From Alphaproteobacteria bacterium (GTDB taxonomy: Bacteria; Pseudomonadota; Alphaproteobacteria; RF32; CAG-239), in the NCBI GenBank assembly GCA_015062535.1, contig SUUK01000001.1, positions 71,917 to 135,916 on the forward strand: a DNA stretch of 64,000 nucleotides. Reading direction: 5' to 3'. The notes beneath the pieces were generated by a model, which was not told the DNA's origin, did no database searches, and worked only from the letters and a program-made list of their open reading frames with translations. This document shows positions 35,785 through 44,423 of this stretch, piece after piece (position 1 is the first letter of the stretch; each line of letters starts with the position of its first letter). The position numbers and the translations under genes are program-made.

Positions 35785-36495
35785 ATGAATATATACATTT
35801 TTGATATGGATGGAACCCTAACTCCTGCACGTCAATCAATGACAAAAGATTTTAGTCATAGATTTCTTCCATGGTTAAAAGCTCATTTAGCATATCTTGC
35901 CGCAGGGTCAAACTATGAAAAAGTAACCGAGCAACTACCTCCTGATATAGTTTCATCATTTAGTGGGATATATAGTTCAATGGGAAATGTATATCATCAA
36001 AAATCCAAAGAAATATATCGTCATGATATAAAACTAAAAAAGGAAATGCTCCAAGCTTTAGAGCGTTATCGTAAATCAACATCTTACCCAGGAAAGCTTT
36101 ATAGTAATTATATGGAGCTTCGCCCAGGTATGTTAAACTTTAGTATTTTGGGTAGAAATTGTCCTTTTTCTGAGCGAGAAAAATACTACAAGTGGGATGA
36201 AATAAATAAGGAAAGAGAGCTTATATCAAAAGAAATGAATGAGAAATTCCCTGAATATGATTTTAGCCTAGGTGGAAAAATATCAATAGATATTGTAACC
36301 AAAGGATGCGGAAAAGAGCAAATCGCTCATCTAATTAGAGAACGTCATCCAAATGATAAAATAATCTTTATCGGAGACAGAACAGACATTGGTGGTAATG
36401 ACTATAACATTGCTAGCACATTAAAAAATATGGAAAATACAGAAGTTATAGCAGTAACAAGTCCAGAAGATGTGTTAGATTACCTAAAGATTTAA
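35785..36495 (+). CDS. Eukaryotic-type phosphomannomutase (HAD superfamily)
   Basis: Interconverts mannose-6- and mannose-1-phosphate. It is not the bacterial alpha-phosphohexomutase but the HAD IIB PMM fold: DMDGTLTPAR at residues 7-16 with the two catalytic Asp, the cap motif ELRPGMLNFSILGR, then SLGGKISIDIVTKG and FIGDRTDIGGNDYNIA with the metal Asp residues. Each block aligns with PMM1/PMM2. Length 236 is close to the usual 245. It would feed mannosyl or GDP-mannose synthesis for envelope glycans. AAAGGAGG precedes the ATG. Confidence 0.85.
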   Translation: MNIYIFDMDGTLTPARQSMTKDFSHRFLPWLKAHLAYLAAGSNYEKVTEQLPPDIVSSFSGIYSSMGNVYHQKSKEIYRHDIKLKKEMLQALERYRKSTSYPGKLYSNYMELRPGMLNFSILGRNCPFSEREKYYKWDEINKERELISKEMNEKFPEYDFSLGGKISIDIVTKGCGKEQIAHLIRERHPNDKIIFIGDRTDIGGNDYNIASTLKNMENTEVIAVTSPEDVLDYLKI

Positions 36496-36497
36496 AA

Positions 36498-36528
36498 AAA
36501 ATCCCCTCTATAAAAGAGGGGATTTTAG
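36498..36528. terminator. Bidirectional terminator
   Basis: AATCCCCTC, loop TATAAAA, GAGGGGATTTT, between the phosphomannomutase gene and the converging propeller-like gene. Confidence 0.8.
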
Positions 36529-36552
36529 TTAGATTTTTAAAAGTTTTGCAAA

Positions 36553-37731
36553 CTAGATTAAGGAAGAAATGCTTCTTTCTAACATCTTCTTTAACGGATA
36601 CTTTTTAACGTGTCTACACTCAAGCATATTCTTAAAGTAAAGGAACAACTCAAGTGACAAGTCTTCATCATCCGGAAGCTTAAAGAGATAGCTAGTAATG
36701 ATACTATCCATAGAATCTATATGGATAAACGGATCAATCATAAACAGCTGTTTGCCATCAGAGATAAGCATAAACTTGTTGTTTATGAAACGAGGCTTTC
36801 CTTTGTATCTATTCGCAACAACAAAGTCAAATTTGTCGTTGTAAGCACACGTAAGAAGACCTTGTACTCCATGAATAGTATAGCCGTCAACACAACACAA
36901 AGGAACAGTAAGTTTTGTGTAAACCTCATGTGTGTAGCAATCATACCTCTTGCCATCGTCTAGCTTGTAAAGCCTAGAATAGGGTTCAACTTCAACACTG
37001 TTGACATTCTTGATGAACTTAAGCTTCTTGTTAAACAAAGAAATAGTTCCCTTGTTATCGAATGCAAAAAAGTCACCATTCTCAAGGAAAATAACTTTTG
37101 AAAGACCATCCATGATGTTAATCTCTGAAAAATCTTTATTCAAAAGCCTAGCACTTCCATTATGAAAATGAACAGCAACAAGTCCGCATTCATTGTCTTC
37201 CATTGATTTAATATCATTATAGAAGCCAACACAAAAGAGCTTTGCCAAGTCAAGCTTGTGAGGTCTTGCAAGATAGCACTTGTTTGCGCACTTAATAGCT
37301 AACGTATTATACTTAAAGAAAAAGCTATTAAATAAGGTAAAACCTGTCGTAAAGCGCTTGTAACCATCTTTGGTCTTAGACATCGATACTCTTGAATACA
37401 TATTCTTATCAAAAGCATAAATGCCCATCAACCTACCGCAAGGTGAGAAAAGCCCAATCTCACACTCCTCATCATAGCCAGTTCCAATAAGCATGTAACC
37501 GCTCTCAAGGTATTGAACAAATGAAACGTTGGATATAACAGGAAACAAAGATTTTCCGTTATAAACACCATTTACACGTATATCATCACCAAGAGAAACA
37601 ATCACACCATTAGGAAAAACATCACAGTGCATTGATGTTAGATCAAATTTACACAAGACCTTCCAGTAATAATCTAAACCACAACTTTCGAAGTTTTTAA
37701 CTTCGATACTTTTTAATGATAACCTACTCAT
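36553..37731 (-). CDS. Lineage-specific propeller-like protein, paralogue A
   Basis: A 392-residue protein, the most divergent of three tandem paralogues. Its YYWKVLCKFDL start and VFPNGVIVSLGD segment correspond to YYEFFSKNRF and FFKDGGFAI of the next gene. Repeated short strands ending in Asp-Gly or Asn-Gly turns suggest a beta-propeller. No signal peptide or catalytic motif. Its promoter carries TTGACA followed by an A tract like the two paralogues. Codon and base use look richer in GC than flanking core genes. No function recognised. Confidence 0.6.
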   Translation of the reverse strand: MSRLSLKSIEVKNFESCGLDYYWKVLCKFDLTSMHCDVFPNGVIVSLGDDIRVNGVYNGKSLFPVISNVSFVQYLESGYMLIGTGYDEECEIGLFSPCGRLMGIYAFDKNMYSRVSMSKTKDGYKRFTTGFTLFNSFFFKYNTLAIKCANKCYLARPHKLDLAKLFCVGFYNDIKSMEDNECGLVAVHFHNGSARLLNKDFSEINIMDGLSKVIFLENGDFFAFDNKGTISLFNKKLKFIKNVNSVEVEPYSRLYKLDDGKRYDCYTHEVYTKLTVPLCCVDGYTIHGVQGLLTCAYNDKFDFVVANRYKGKPRFINNKFMLISDGKQLFMIDPFIHIDSMDSIITSYLFKLPDDEDLSLELFLYFKNMLECRHVKKYPLKKMLERSISSLI

Positions 37732-37776
37732 AAAACATAAATAATATAAAAGTTAATAATTTTATTTTAGAAGGAT

Positions 37777-37805
37777 AAAATATACCAAAAGCAGTTTTTT
37801 GTCAA
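37777..37805 (-). promoter_or_regulatory. Shared-type promoter of paralogue A
   Basis: Minus strand TTGACA (37800-37805), then an A-rich run, 17-bp spacer, TATTTT (37777-37782). Confidence 0.5.
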
Positions 37806-37819
37806 TAATATTTTAAAAT

Positions 37820-37849
37820 AAAAAAAGCCCTCCCAAAGGAGAGCTTTAA
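37820..37849 (-). terminator. Terminator after paralogue B
   Basis: Minus strand AAGCTCTCC, loop TTTG, GGAGGGCTTTTTTT just after the stop at 37861. Confidence 0.7.
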
Positions 37850-37860
37850 TTTTAGAGTTT

Positions 37861-38853
37861 TTAGTCAAAGTCAGAAGGCCTAACCATCTGATAGAGCTTT
37901 AGCTCATATACCCCTTCGATGTCTGCATCTTTAATGTTTCTGTCAGAAAAGCAAAGATCAATGAAAAATGGGAAAAATCTCTCATCATAGTAGGCAACAA
38001 ACAAGATTTCTTCATCAACTTCAAAGATGTCGAATTTTCCGCCAGTCCAAAAACAACTAAGGTCGTTATACAAAATTTCATAGTCTTTTACCTTAGTCTT
38101 TCCAGAAGATACAAATTTCTCATCCTTAAACCGAGAGATGAACAATCCATTGTCAGCATCTGCAACAAGTGCATCTTCAAAGATGACGGTATAGCCACCT
38201 TTAAATGCTTGAATTCCATGAGGATTTGATGAGTGCAAAAGCGAAATAGGGTCCATGAGAGATTTCTCATAGTTTATCAAATCAGCTCCCTTTGAGGTTG
38301 AGATAATTGCACGATGATTAGGAAGAAACTTAATTCTTCTAACATCATTAAGCAAAAAATTGCCTTGACTATTATAGCATTTGCTTTCATGAGTGTTAGA
38401 ATTTGTAATAACGGTATTGCCATAATCATCAGTTTCAACGTAATTATCAAAGACTTTTATGGGAAGAACAACTTTGTTAACACTTCCGTTAGAGCTTATG
38501 TTATAAACACAAGTCTCAGTCTTAAGGTTGGTATGGAAATAGAACCCATTATTGTGAGGAGAGCAAGATTTGCGTGTAATATTTTTAATTGTATCACTTG
38601 CAATTAGCTTTCCTTTATAATAAGCCTTAAATCCGACGCCATCTTCAATGACAACAACAACGCCACTAGACGCACACAAAATTGCTTTGCCAGAATATGT
38701 CTCAATAAGGTTACATTCCTCATCAAAGACTTTAAGAGCATTCTCTCTAACACAATTGATAGCAAACCCACCATCCTTAAAGAAGGTAATTTGTGATGGA
38801 TCACTAAAGCGATTTTTGGAAAAAAACTCGTAGTAATTTCTTAAATTAATCAT
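37861..38853 (-). CDS. Lineage-specific propeller-like protein, paralogue B
   Basis: A 330-residue protein. Its first 90 residues align by eye with paralogue C: YYEFFSKNRF / YWKFFSKHSF, ITFFKDGGFAI / INFFQNGSFAI, VFDEECN / YYDENCQ. Successive strands with Asp-Gly and Asn-Gly turns suggest a beta-propeller of five or six blades. No signal peptide. Own promoter and terminator, so it is a single-gene unit. Function unknown. Confidence 0.6.
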   Translation of the reverse strand: MINLRNYYEFFSKNRFSDPSQITFFKDGGFAINCVRENALKVFDEECNLIETYSGKAILCASSGVVVVIEDGVGFKAYYKGKLIASDTIKNITRKSCSPHNNGFYFHTNLKTETCVYNISSNGSVNKVVLPIKVFDNYVETDDYGNTVITNSNTHESKCYNSQGNFLLNDVRRIKFLPNHRAIISTSKGADLINYEKSLMDPISLLHSSNPHGIQAFKGGYTVIFEDALVADADNGLFISRFKDEKFVSSGKTKVKDYEILYNDLSCFWTGGKFDIFEVDEEILFVAYYDERFFPFFIDLCFSDRNIKDADIEGVYELKLYQMVRPSDFD

Positions 38854-38900
38854 AACATTAATAATTTATTGTAACACATAATAATTTTCTTTGAGTGCAA

Positions 38901-38929
38901 TTTGTACAATAGAATGTTTTTTTTGTCAA
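38901..38929 (-). promoter_or_regulatory. Shared-type promoter of paralogue B
   Basis: Minus strand TTGACA (38924-38929), A tract, 17-bp spacer, TACAAA (38901-38906), then TTGCACTCAAAG, shared almost exactly with paralogue C. Confidence 0.55.
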
Positions 38930-38935
38930 ATAAAA

Positions 38936-38962
38936 AAAGCCCTCTAAAATAGAGGGCTTTAA
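38936..38962 (-). terminator. Terminator after paralogue C
   Basis: Minus strand AAAGCCCTC, loop TATTTTA, GAGGGCTTTTTTT. Confidence 0.75.
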
Positions 38963-38966
38963 ATAG

Positions 38967-40001
38967 CTAACGTGGAATCATTGACCTCAAACGAGAATAA
39001 TATACGTCTGGTTGATAACCAGCAATATCGTCGTTTTCATCAAATGTCGTAGGGTAGAATGTTCCTTGTTGGTAGATAACACTTAACTTTTGAGAAAGTC
39101 TGCTTCCACAAATGCTTGGCAGAAGTTTTCCATCCAACAAATAGCCAACCTTACCATCAGGCGCTCTAATAATGTACCTGCCAATGTAAAAATTGGTTTT
39201 TTTTGTCATGTTTGATGTTTCCATGTCTGCTTTGCATATCACACTTCCTGACACTGCATTAACAACCAGAGAGTTGTCAAATCGCACAATATCATAGCCA
39301 ATGCCTATAATTCCTCGAGGCTCATCGGATGTTAAGATAAGCTTTCCATCAGCAGAGTACATCTTGCAACAGCCTTTGTAGTAGTTAACAATGTAGCTAC
39401 CGCATTTCATGACATGAAGGTTGTCAAAAGCTGTTGGTGTAATATCTGTAACCTCAAATGAACCTAACTCATGTTTGTAAAGCTTTTTACATGATGGCAA
39501 ATTGCCACCACGATCAAAGCCTATAGCAAAAATTGAGTTATCCTCTGAAGCCTCAAAATGATAGATGGAGCGACAAGGGGGGAATTCAAGAGAAAGTTGT
39601 GATACTGATACCTGATAAGGATTTACAGTTTTTTCTATCAGATAAATGTTATACTGAGAACTATAATAATCCTTAACAATAACAAGTGAGCCAGAAACAA
39701 AAACCGAAGAGTCTATCGCTTTGCTTATGCAAAGCGTTTCAGAGCACTTGTGAATACCAGATCTCAGAATCTCTACTTTGTCTGATTCAATTTTAATAGT
39801 CACACCGCTAGCAAGAATTGCAAAGCGCTCACCCAATACAAAGTCAACCTGTTGGCAATTCTCATCATAGTAGTTTACCCCAGTTCTAGTGATAATAGCA
39901 AAACTACCATTTTGAAAAAAATTAATGGTATCATGCTCACCAAAAGAGTGTTTGGAGAAAAACTTCCAATACTTTTTTAATTGTTCTTTAAAATCACTCA
40001 T
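38967..40001 (-). CDS. Lineage-specific propeller-like protein, paralogue C
   Basis: A 344-residue relative of paralogue B (N-terminal KKYWKFFSKHSF and INFFQNGSFAI). It carries several cysteines but no metal motif. No signal peptide, no membrane segment. Own promoter, own terminator. Three separately transcribed copies side by side suggest duplication followed by divergence. Function unknown. Confidence 0.6.
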   Translation of the reverse strand: MSDFKEQLKKYWKFFSKHSFGEHDTINFFQNGSFAIITRTGVNYYDENCQQVDFVLGERFAILASGVTIKIESDKVEILRSGIHKCSETLCISKAIDSSVFVSGSLVIVKDYYSSQYNIYLIEKTVNPYQVSVSQLSLEFPPCRSIYHFEASEDNSIFAIGFDRGGNLPSCKKLYKHELGSFEVTDITPTAFDNLHVMKCGSYIVNYYKGCCKMYSADGKLILTSDEPRGIIGIGYDIVRFDNSLVVNAVSGSVICKADMETSNMTKKTNFYIGRYIIRAPDGKVGYLLDGKLLPSICGSRLSQKLSVIYQQGTFYPTTFDENDDIAGYQPDVYYSRLRSMIPR

Positions 40002-40046
40002 AATTATAAATTTTTAATATTACACAATAATTTTCTTTGAATGCAA

Positions 40047-40075
40047 CTTATACAATTAAATATTTTTTTTGTCAA
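40047..40075 (-). promoter_or_regulatory. Shared-type promoter of paralogue C
   Basis: Minus strand TTGACA (40070-40075), A tract, 17-bp spacer, TATAAG (40047-40052), followed by TTGCATTCAAAG as in paralogue B. Confidence 0.6.
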
Positions 40076-40087
40076 TATTTTAAAAAT

Positions 40088-40122
40088 AGCAAAAAAAAAG
40101 CAGGGCGAAAACCCTGCTTAAA
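40088..40122 (-). terminator. Terminator of rpsD
   Basis: Minus strand AAGCAGGGT, loop TTTC, GCCCTGCTTTTTTTT. Confidence 0.8.
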
Positions 40123-40141
40123 AATCGGTATAAAACCTCTA

Positions 40142-40756
40142 CTATCTTGAGTAGAACTCGATAACCAAGTTTGGTTCCATCATACATGGGTAAGGAACAT
40201 CATCAAACTTAGGTACGAATGTGTATTTAGCTGTAAGTTTGCCAGCGTCAACTTCCAAATAAGCAGGGAAGTCACGTGTTTGAGATTGAACAGCAGCTAA
40301 TACAACAGCCAAGTTCTTTGATTTTTCACGAACTTCGATAACATCACCAGCTTTAACAATGTATGAAGGAATGTTAACTTTTTTGCCGTTAACTGTAACG
40401 TGACCGTGGTTAACAAATTGACGAGCTGCAAATACAGTTGGAACAAACTTTGATTTGTAAACCAAGTTATCCAAACGAGATTCTAACAAACCAATTAAGT
40501 TTTCAGCAGCATCACCACGTCTTCTGATAGCTTCTTCATAATATTTGTAGAATTGTTTCTCAGAGATATTACCATAGTAAACTTTTAATCTTTGTTTAGC
40601 ATATAATTGTTCACCGTAGTCAGTTGTCTTTTTTCTTCTTTGACCATGTTGACCAGGTGCATAGTTTCTTTTTAGAATAGGGCTGTTTGGATCACCCCAA
40701 AGGTTGTGACCATAGCGACGGCTATTCTTTTTCTTAGCATTTACAATACTTTTCAT
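40142..40756 (-). CDS. rpsD: 30S ribosomal protein S4
   Basis: A 204-residue S4, 16S rRNA-binding assembly protein. [18 protein letters not shown] near the N-terminus and the S4 RNA-binding domain ([37 protein letters not shown]) are clear. It is monocistronic here, outside the alpha operon, as in other Alphaproteobacteria. The zinc-type cysteine cluster is absent (C- form). Confidence 0.97.
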   Translation of the reverse strand: MKSIVNAKKKNSRRYGHNLWGDPNSPILKRNYAPGQHGQRRKKTTDYGEQLYAKQRLKVYYGNISEKQFYKYYEEAIRRRGDAAENLIGLLESRLDNLVYKSKFVPTVFAARQFVNHGHVTVNGKKVNIPSYIVKAGDVIEVREKSKNLAVVLAAVQSQTRDFPAYLEVDAGKLTAKYTFVPKFDDVPYPCMMEPNLVIEFYSR

Positions 40757-40873
40757 CTTAAAATCCTTTAAATTAATTTATTTATTTTTGTCCCGATAGT
40801 TTTGTCTTAAAAGCTTAAATTAAAATAAAATTTATTTTACTCCAAGCTAGCGCAAACGGGGTATTTGCTACCC
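40757..40873 (-). other. Leader region of rpsD with a hairpin
   Basis: About 130 bases of probable 5' leader hold GGGTA, loop GCAAA, TACCC (40859-40873) and an AT-rich stretch before AAAGGATTTT at the start codon. It may serve S4 autoregulation, which is inference. Confidence 0.35.
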
Positions 40874-40893
40874 TCTTTCTCGGAAGTGAGCAT

Positions 40894-40922
40894 AACATAC
40901 TTACATTTTTTTTATTTTGCAA
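40894..40922 (-). promoter_or_regulatory. Promoter of rpsD
   Basis: Minus strand TTGCAA (40917-40922), 17-bp spacer, TATGTT (40894-40899), just downstream of the lolD stop. Confidence 0.5.
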
Positions 40923-40936
40923 GCATTTTTTTTAGA

Positions 40937-41653
40937 TTAATAGAAGTTTTTTGCGATTTTTGAAAGGATTGGCTCATTAACTTCTTGTAGTACTCCAGCT
41001 TTAAGTCTAAACTGTTTATTCATTCTTGTTGCAAGTTCCATATTATGAGTTGCAATAAGAGCCGCAAGACCTGTTTCTTTAATAATATCAAGAAGGGCTA
41101 CAAATACTTCTTCTGCAGTATTTGGGTCAAGGTTACCAGTTGGCTCATCTGCAAGTAATAGCTTAGGAGAGTTTGCAAGAGCTCTTGCTATCGCAACACG
41201 CTGTTGTTCTCCACCAGATAGTTCAGCAGGTCTATGATTTAATCTGTGAGATAAATGCATTTTTTCTAACAACATAACAGCTCTATCTTTAGCATCACTT
41301 TTATTTTTTCCGCTAATAAGCATAGGAAGCATTACATTTTCAAGTGCACTAAAATCACCAAGTAAATTGTGATACTGATACACAAAACCAATATAGTCTC
41401 TTCTTAAAAAAGTTCTTACATCATCATTTTGCTTTTCTATATTTTTACCATTAACAATCACTTTACCGCTTGTTGGCTTATCTAAAAGTCCTGCAATTTG
41501 CAACAAAGTAGATTTACCAGATCCCGATTGACCAACAAGACCAATAATTTCTTGTGATTTTATTTCTAAATTAACCCCAGACAAAACCTCTAAGTTTTGT
41601 TTTCCTTGCTTGTAGGTTTTTATTACATTTTTTAGTTCTAATACACTACTCAT
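40937..41653 (-). CDS. lolD: Lipoprotein-releasing ABC transporter ATPase LolD
   Basis: ATPase driving release of outer-membrane lipoproteins. Walker [11 protein letters not shown]-loop, signature [15 protein letters not shown] and Walker [13 protein letters not shown] are all present. ATG 41653 overlaps the last eight bases of the upstream permease gene (ATGAGTAG); a longer frame from 41713 lies wholly inside that gene. About 238 residues. Confidence 0.93.
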   Translation of the reverse strand: MSSVLELKNVIKTYKQGKQNLEVLSGVNLEIKSQEIIGLVGQSGSGKSTLLQIAGLLDKPTSGKVIVNGKNIEKQNDDVRTFLRRDYIGFVYQYHNLLGDFSALENVMLPMLISGKNKSDAKDRAVMLLEKMHLSHRLNHRPAELSGGEQQRVAIARALANSPKLLLADEPTGNLDPNTAEEVFVALLDIIKETGLAALIATHNMELATRMNKQFRLKAGVLQEVNEPILSKIAKNFY

Positions 41654-42902
41654 AACGTAAAGCCTCCACAGGATCCATTTTTGCAGCTCTATATGCTGGA
41701 TAAATTGTTGCAATAAATGACAATAATAAAGAAATTAATGCAACACTAACAACAACATCACTCTCAACCTTTGCGGGAAGTCTAGATAAGAAATAAATTT
41801 CAGCAGAAAACAAATCTCTTCCGGCAAGGGTTTGCAAAAATTGGCGAATATTTTCAATGTTGTCACAGAACAATAATCCTAAAATTACCCCAAATAATGT
41901 ACCAACAACACCAATAAATGCCCCATCTATAACAAAAATTCTAATTATTGCACCTTTTGTTGCCCCCATAGTTCTAAGAACAGCAATATCTCTTGCTTTG
42001 TCTTTAACAAGCATTATAAGACCGGTAATAATGTTAAAAGCAGCAACAAGTATAATGAGAGTTAAAACAATAAACATAACGTTTCTTTCTACATCAATTG
42101 CATTAAAAAATGCAGAATTTGTTTGTCTGTAGTCATAAATAAATGCTCTGTTACCAGAAGATTCTATTGCAGTTCTAATTAGCTCACGAGTATGGTCAAT
42201 ATCTGCATCATCTCTAATGCTAACATCAATTGATGTAACACCATCACCAAGTGAGAAAAACTTTTGCGCAGCCTCCAATGGCATAAATACAAAGTTTGCA
42301 TCATATTCATACATACCAAAATTAAAAGTGCCAGCAACCTTATAGCTCTTCATACGAGGAACAGAACCAAAGAGAGTTATTTTCCCTTGAGGAGAAAGAA
42401 GGGTTACTTCATCACCTTCCATAACGCCAAGTTTGTTTGCAAGCTTATACCCAAGAACAATTGTATCACCTTTAAAAAAGTTCAAATCAAAGTCTTTAAA
42501 TCCATCACGAAGTACTTGCTTTTTTTGAATATCATTTGCATTTATACCTCTAACCATTACACCTTCAGCGCTATTGCCAGCAGTTGCTAATAGTTGTTTT
42601 TCAATAAGAGGAATTGCAATATTAACCCCATTTACTTTTTCTTCTAAGTTTTTAACAGCTTCTTTATAGTTATTAAAAGGGATATCTCTAACACTAGATA
42701 TGCTAATGTGACCATTAATTCCCAAGATTCTATCTAATAGCTCAGCCTTAAAACCATTCATAACTGATGTAACGATAATAAGGGTTGCAACACCAAGTGC
42801 AATACCAATTCCTGCAAAAGAGGTAATAACAGAGATAAAACCTTCTTTTCTTTTTGCTCGCAAATATCTTGCAGCAACAATACTCTCAAACAATGAAAAC
42901 AT
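41646..42902 (-). CDS. lolC: Lipoprotein-releasing permease LolC/LolE
   Basis: A 418-residue FtsX/LolCE-type permease: N-terminal helix after FESIVAARYLRAKRKEGF, a large periplasmic domain (about 50-260), and three C-terminal helices ending [18 protein letters not shown]. The hallmark N-terminal RYLRAKRKEGF and C-terminal DPVEALRYE are intact. One permease gene pairs with lolD, so the transporter may be a homodimer (LolF type), as in bacteria with a single lolC/E gene. Confidence 0.92.
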   Translation of the reverse strand: MFSLFESIVAARYLRAKRKEGFISVITSFAGIGIALGVATLIIVTSVMNGFKAELLDRILGINGHISISSVRDIPFNNYKEAVKNLEEKVNGVNIAIPLIEKQLLATAGNSAEGVMVRGINANDIQKKQVLRDGFKDFDLNFFKGDTIVLGYKLANKLGVMEGDEVTLLSPQGKITLFGSVPRMKSYKVAGTFNFGMYEYDANFVFMPLEAAQKFFSLGDGVTSIDVSIRDDADIDHTRELIRTAIESSGNRAFIYDYRQTNSAFFNAIDVERNVMFIVLTLIILVAAFNIITGLIMLVKDKARDIAVLRTMGATKGAIIRIFVIDGAFIGVVGTLFGVILGLLFCDNIENIRQFLQTLAGRDLFSAEIYFLSRLPAKVESDVVVSVALISLLLSFIATIYPAYRAAKMDPVEALRYE

Positions 42903-42975
42903 CTTTATACTCCTTTGATGCTACAATATATTTACTATAAGATTATTCAAGCAAGAACAAGAAACTCTCCACAAA

Positions 42976-43008
42976 AAAGAAAGGTGTGTAATTAAACACA
43001 CCTTTCCG
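42976..43008 (-). terminator. Terminator after the gene at 43063
   Basis: Minus strand AAAGGTGTGT, loop TTAATT, ACACACCTTTCTTTTTT. Confidence 0.75.
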
Positions 43009-43062
43009 CACAATAAACCCTTTAGTTATGAAGACAAACATTAATAAATGTCTGTTTTTTCT

Positions 43063-43731
43063 TTACAATCCATCCCACTTGTCATGTCTAGACTTTTGGT
43101 CAGCTCCAGAAGTGTTATGTTTTGTCTTCTTTGTGCTAGAAGAGTTGTTTTTTTTCTTATGACTTCCTCTTGCTCTTCCAAGAATATCACCTGTTGTACG
43201 AGGCAAATACTCCTGAAGATAGAAACAATCATTAAGAGAGGCCTTTTTCAGTTCACATGAAATGTTCTTTGAAAAATTAGCCACAATGATGTTCTTGCCG
43301 TATTCATCATCTGTAATATGAAGAGCAGAAAACTCTTCATCACTCAAGAAATATGCCTCAGCATACCAACCTCGCTTCATTATGAAGTGAACAACAGCTT
43401 TTCTTTCTGTATCAAGAAAACACCAAAGAGAACGAACCTTGCCACCAGTGTTAAGAATCTTTAAATATCTTCCGATGATGTCAAGAGCGCCATCACATGA
43501 GCAATCAAACAAAACACTATCTTCAGATATTGTTGCAATGTTTGTTATATCTGCAACATCACTTCTACGGCAGGTTCTTTCCAAATTCTCATACAAACGA
43601 GCAAAAGGCATAGGGCACTTGAAAACAAACTCTCCGAAATTCTTTGCATCTTTGGTATGCCCATTAGACAATTTCTTAAAAACCTCTTCGTTTTCAAACC
43701 AAGATGCGGTCATAACTTCTTTTTTTTCCAT
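43063..43731 (-). CDS. Orphan protein with shared-type promoter
   Basis: A 222-residue protein of unknown family. The first 185 residues look globular with many aromatic and Cys residues; the last 40 are a low-complexity basic Ser/Lys/Asn/His tail (KKKNNSSSTKKTKHNTSG) that could bind nucleic acid. No signal peptide. Its promoter (TTGACA with A tract) matches those of the three propeller-like paralogues, suggesting common control. Confidence 0.55.
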   Translation of the reverse strand: MEKKEVMTASWFENEEVFKKLSNGHTKDAKNFGEFVFKCPMPFARLYENLERTCRRSDVADITNIATISEDSVLFDCSCDGALDIIGRYLKILNTGGKVRSLWCFLDTERKAVVHFIMKRGWYAEAYFLSDEEFSALHITDDEYGKNIIVANFSKNISCELKKASLNDCFYLQEYLPRTTGDILGRARGSHKKKNNSSSTKKTKHNTSGADQKSRHDKWDGL

Positions 43732-43773
43732 AAAAATACTTTAGTTAAACATAAAAATTATAATTAGAAAGAA

Positions 43774-43801
43774 ATCATACGGTAAATATTTTTTTTGTCA
43801 A
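43774..43801 (-). promoter_or_regulatory. Shared-type promoter of the gene at 43063
   Basis: Minus strand TTGACA (43796-43801), A tract, 16-bp spacer, TATGAT (43774-43779). Confidence 0.5.
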
Positions 43802-43813
43802 TAATTTTATATA

Positions 43814-43845
43814 AAAAAAAGACCGTATAAAATACGGCCTTTAAA
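43814..43845 (-). terminator. Terminator of the mla-type operon
   Basis: Minus strand AAAGGCCGTATT, loop, ATACGGTCTTTTTTTT after the lipoprotein gene stop at 43859. Confidence 0.75.
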
Positions 43846-43858
43846 ATCAGCTAAAATA

Positions 43859-44422
43859 TTATAAATTATCAATATCTTTTGCTATATTATAAGATAATTC
43901 TCCAATCAAAGTATTTAGTGCAGGAATATACTCATCATATTTTCTTTTGATTTTTATTGTATTATTAAATTTATTTTCTAATACAACTTTGTTGTTTCTA
44001 TCTCTTATTACATAAGATGCTTTAAGTGTTGCTTTTTCTTTAAGCCTTCCACTTAATTCTAAAATATCAATACTTACACTATATTTATAGTTCTTTTTTA
44101 GAAGAAAAGGGCGGTTAATTGTTGCATTTGGGAGTATAGAACCTAAATTCTCACTTACAGTGCTATAAATCATTTTATCAAGACTACTAGCCCATCTATT
44201 AAACTCATCAATGTTTACTTCAAAGTCTTCTTTACCTAATGTTACAATTTGAGGTCTTGTAACCATTGATGGAAGTGCAATCGGTTTAAGTAAAATCGTA
44301 TCTTTCACATTCTCAATTTGTGTAGCATGATTATCTATTGCAACTGTTTGATAAAAATTTGGGCTAGTGCTACAACAAGCAGAAACAATCAAACCCATTA
44401 TAATTGTTATAATTTTTTTCAT
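43859..44422 (-). CDS. PqiC/ABC-transport auxiliary lipoprotein of the mla-type operon
   Basis: A 187-residue lipoprotein (signal KKIITIIMGLIVSACC, lipobox VSAC) matching the ABC_trans_aux/PqiC family: the LLKPIALPSMVTRPQIV strand and a later DEFNRWASSLDKMI segment are typical. It begins one base after the MlaD stop, in the position where such lipoproteins complete MlaE-type lipid transporters in Alphaproteobacteria. Outer- or inner-membrane location is not decided by the +2 residue (Cys). Confidence 0.78.
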   Translation of the reverse strand: MKKIITIIMGLIVSACCSTSPNFYQTVAIDNHATQIENVKDTILLKPIALPSMVTRPQIVTLGKEDFEVNIDEFNRWASSLDKMIYSTVSENLGSILPNATINRPFLLKKNYKYSVSIDILELSGRLKEKATLKASYVIRDRNNKVVLENKFNNTIKIKRKYDEYIPALNTLIGELSYNIAKDIDNL

Positions 44423-44423
44423 C

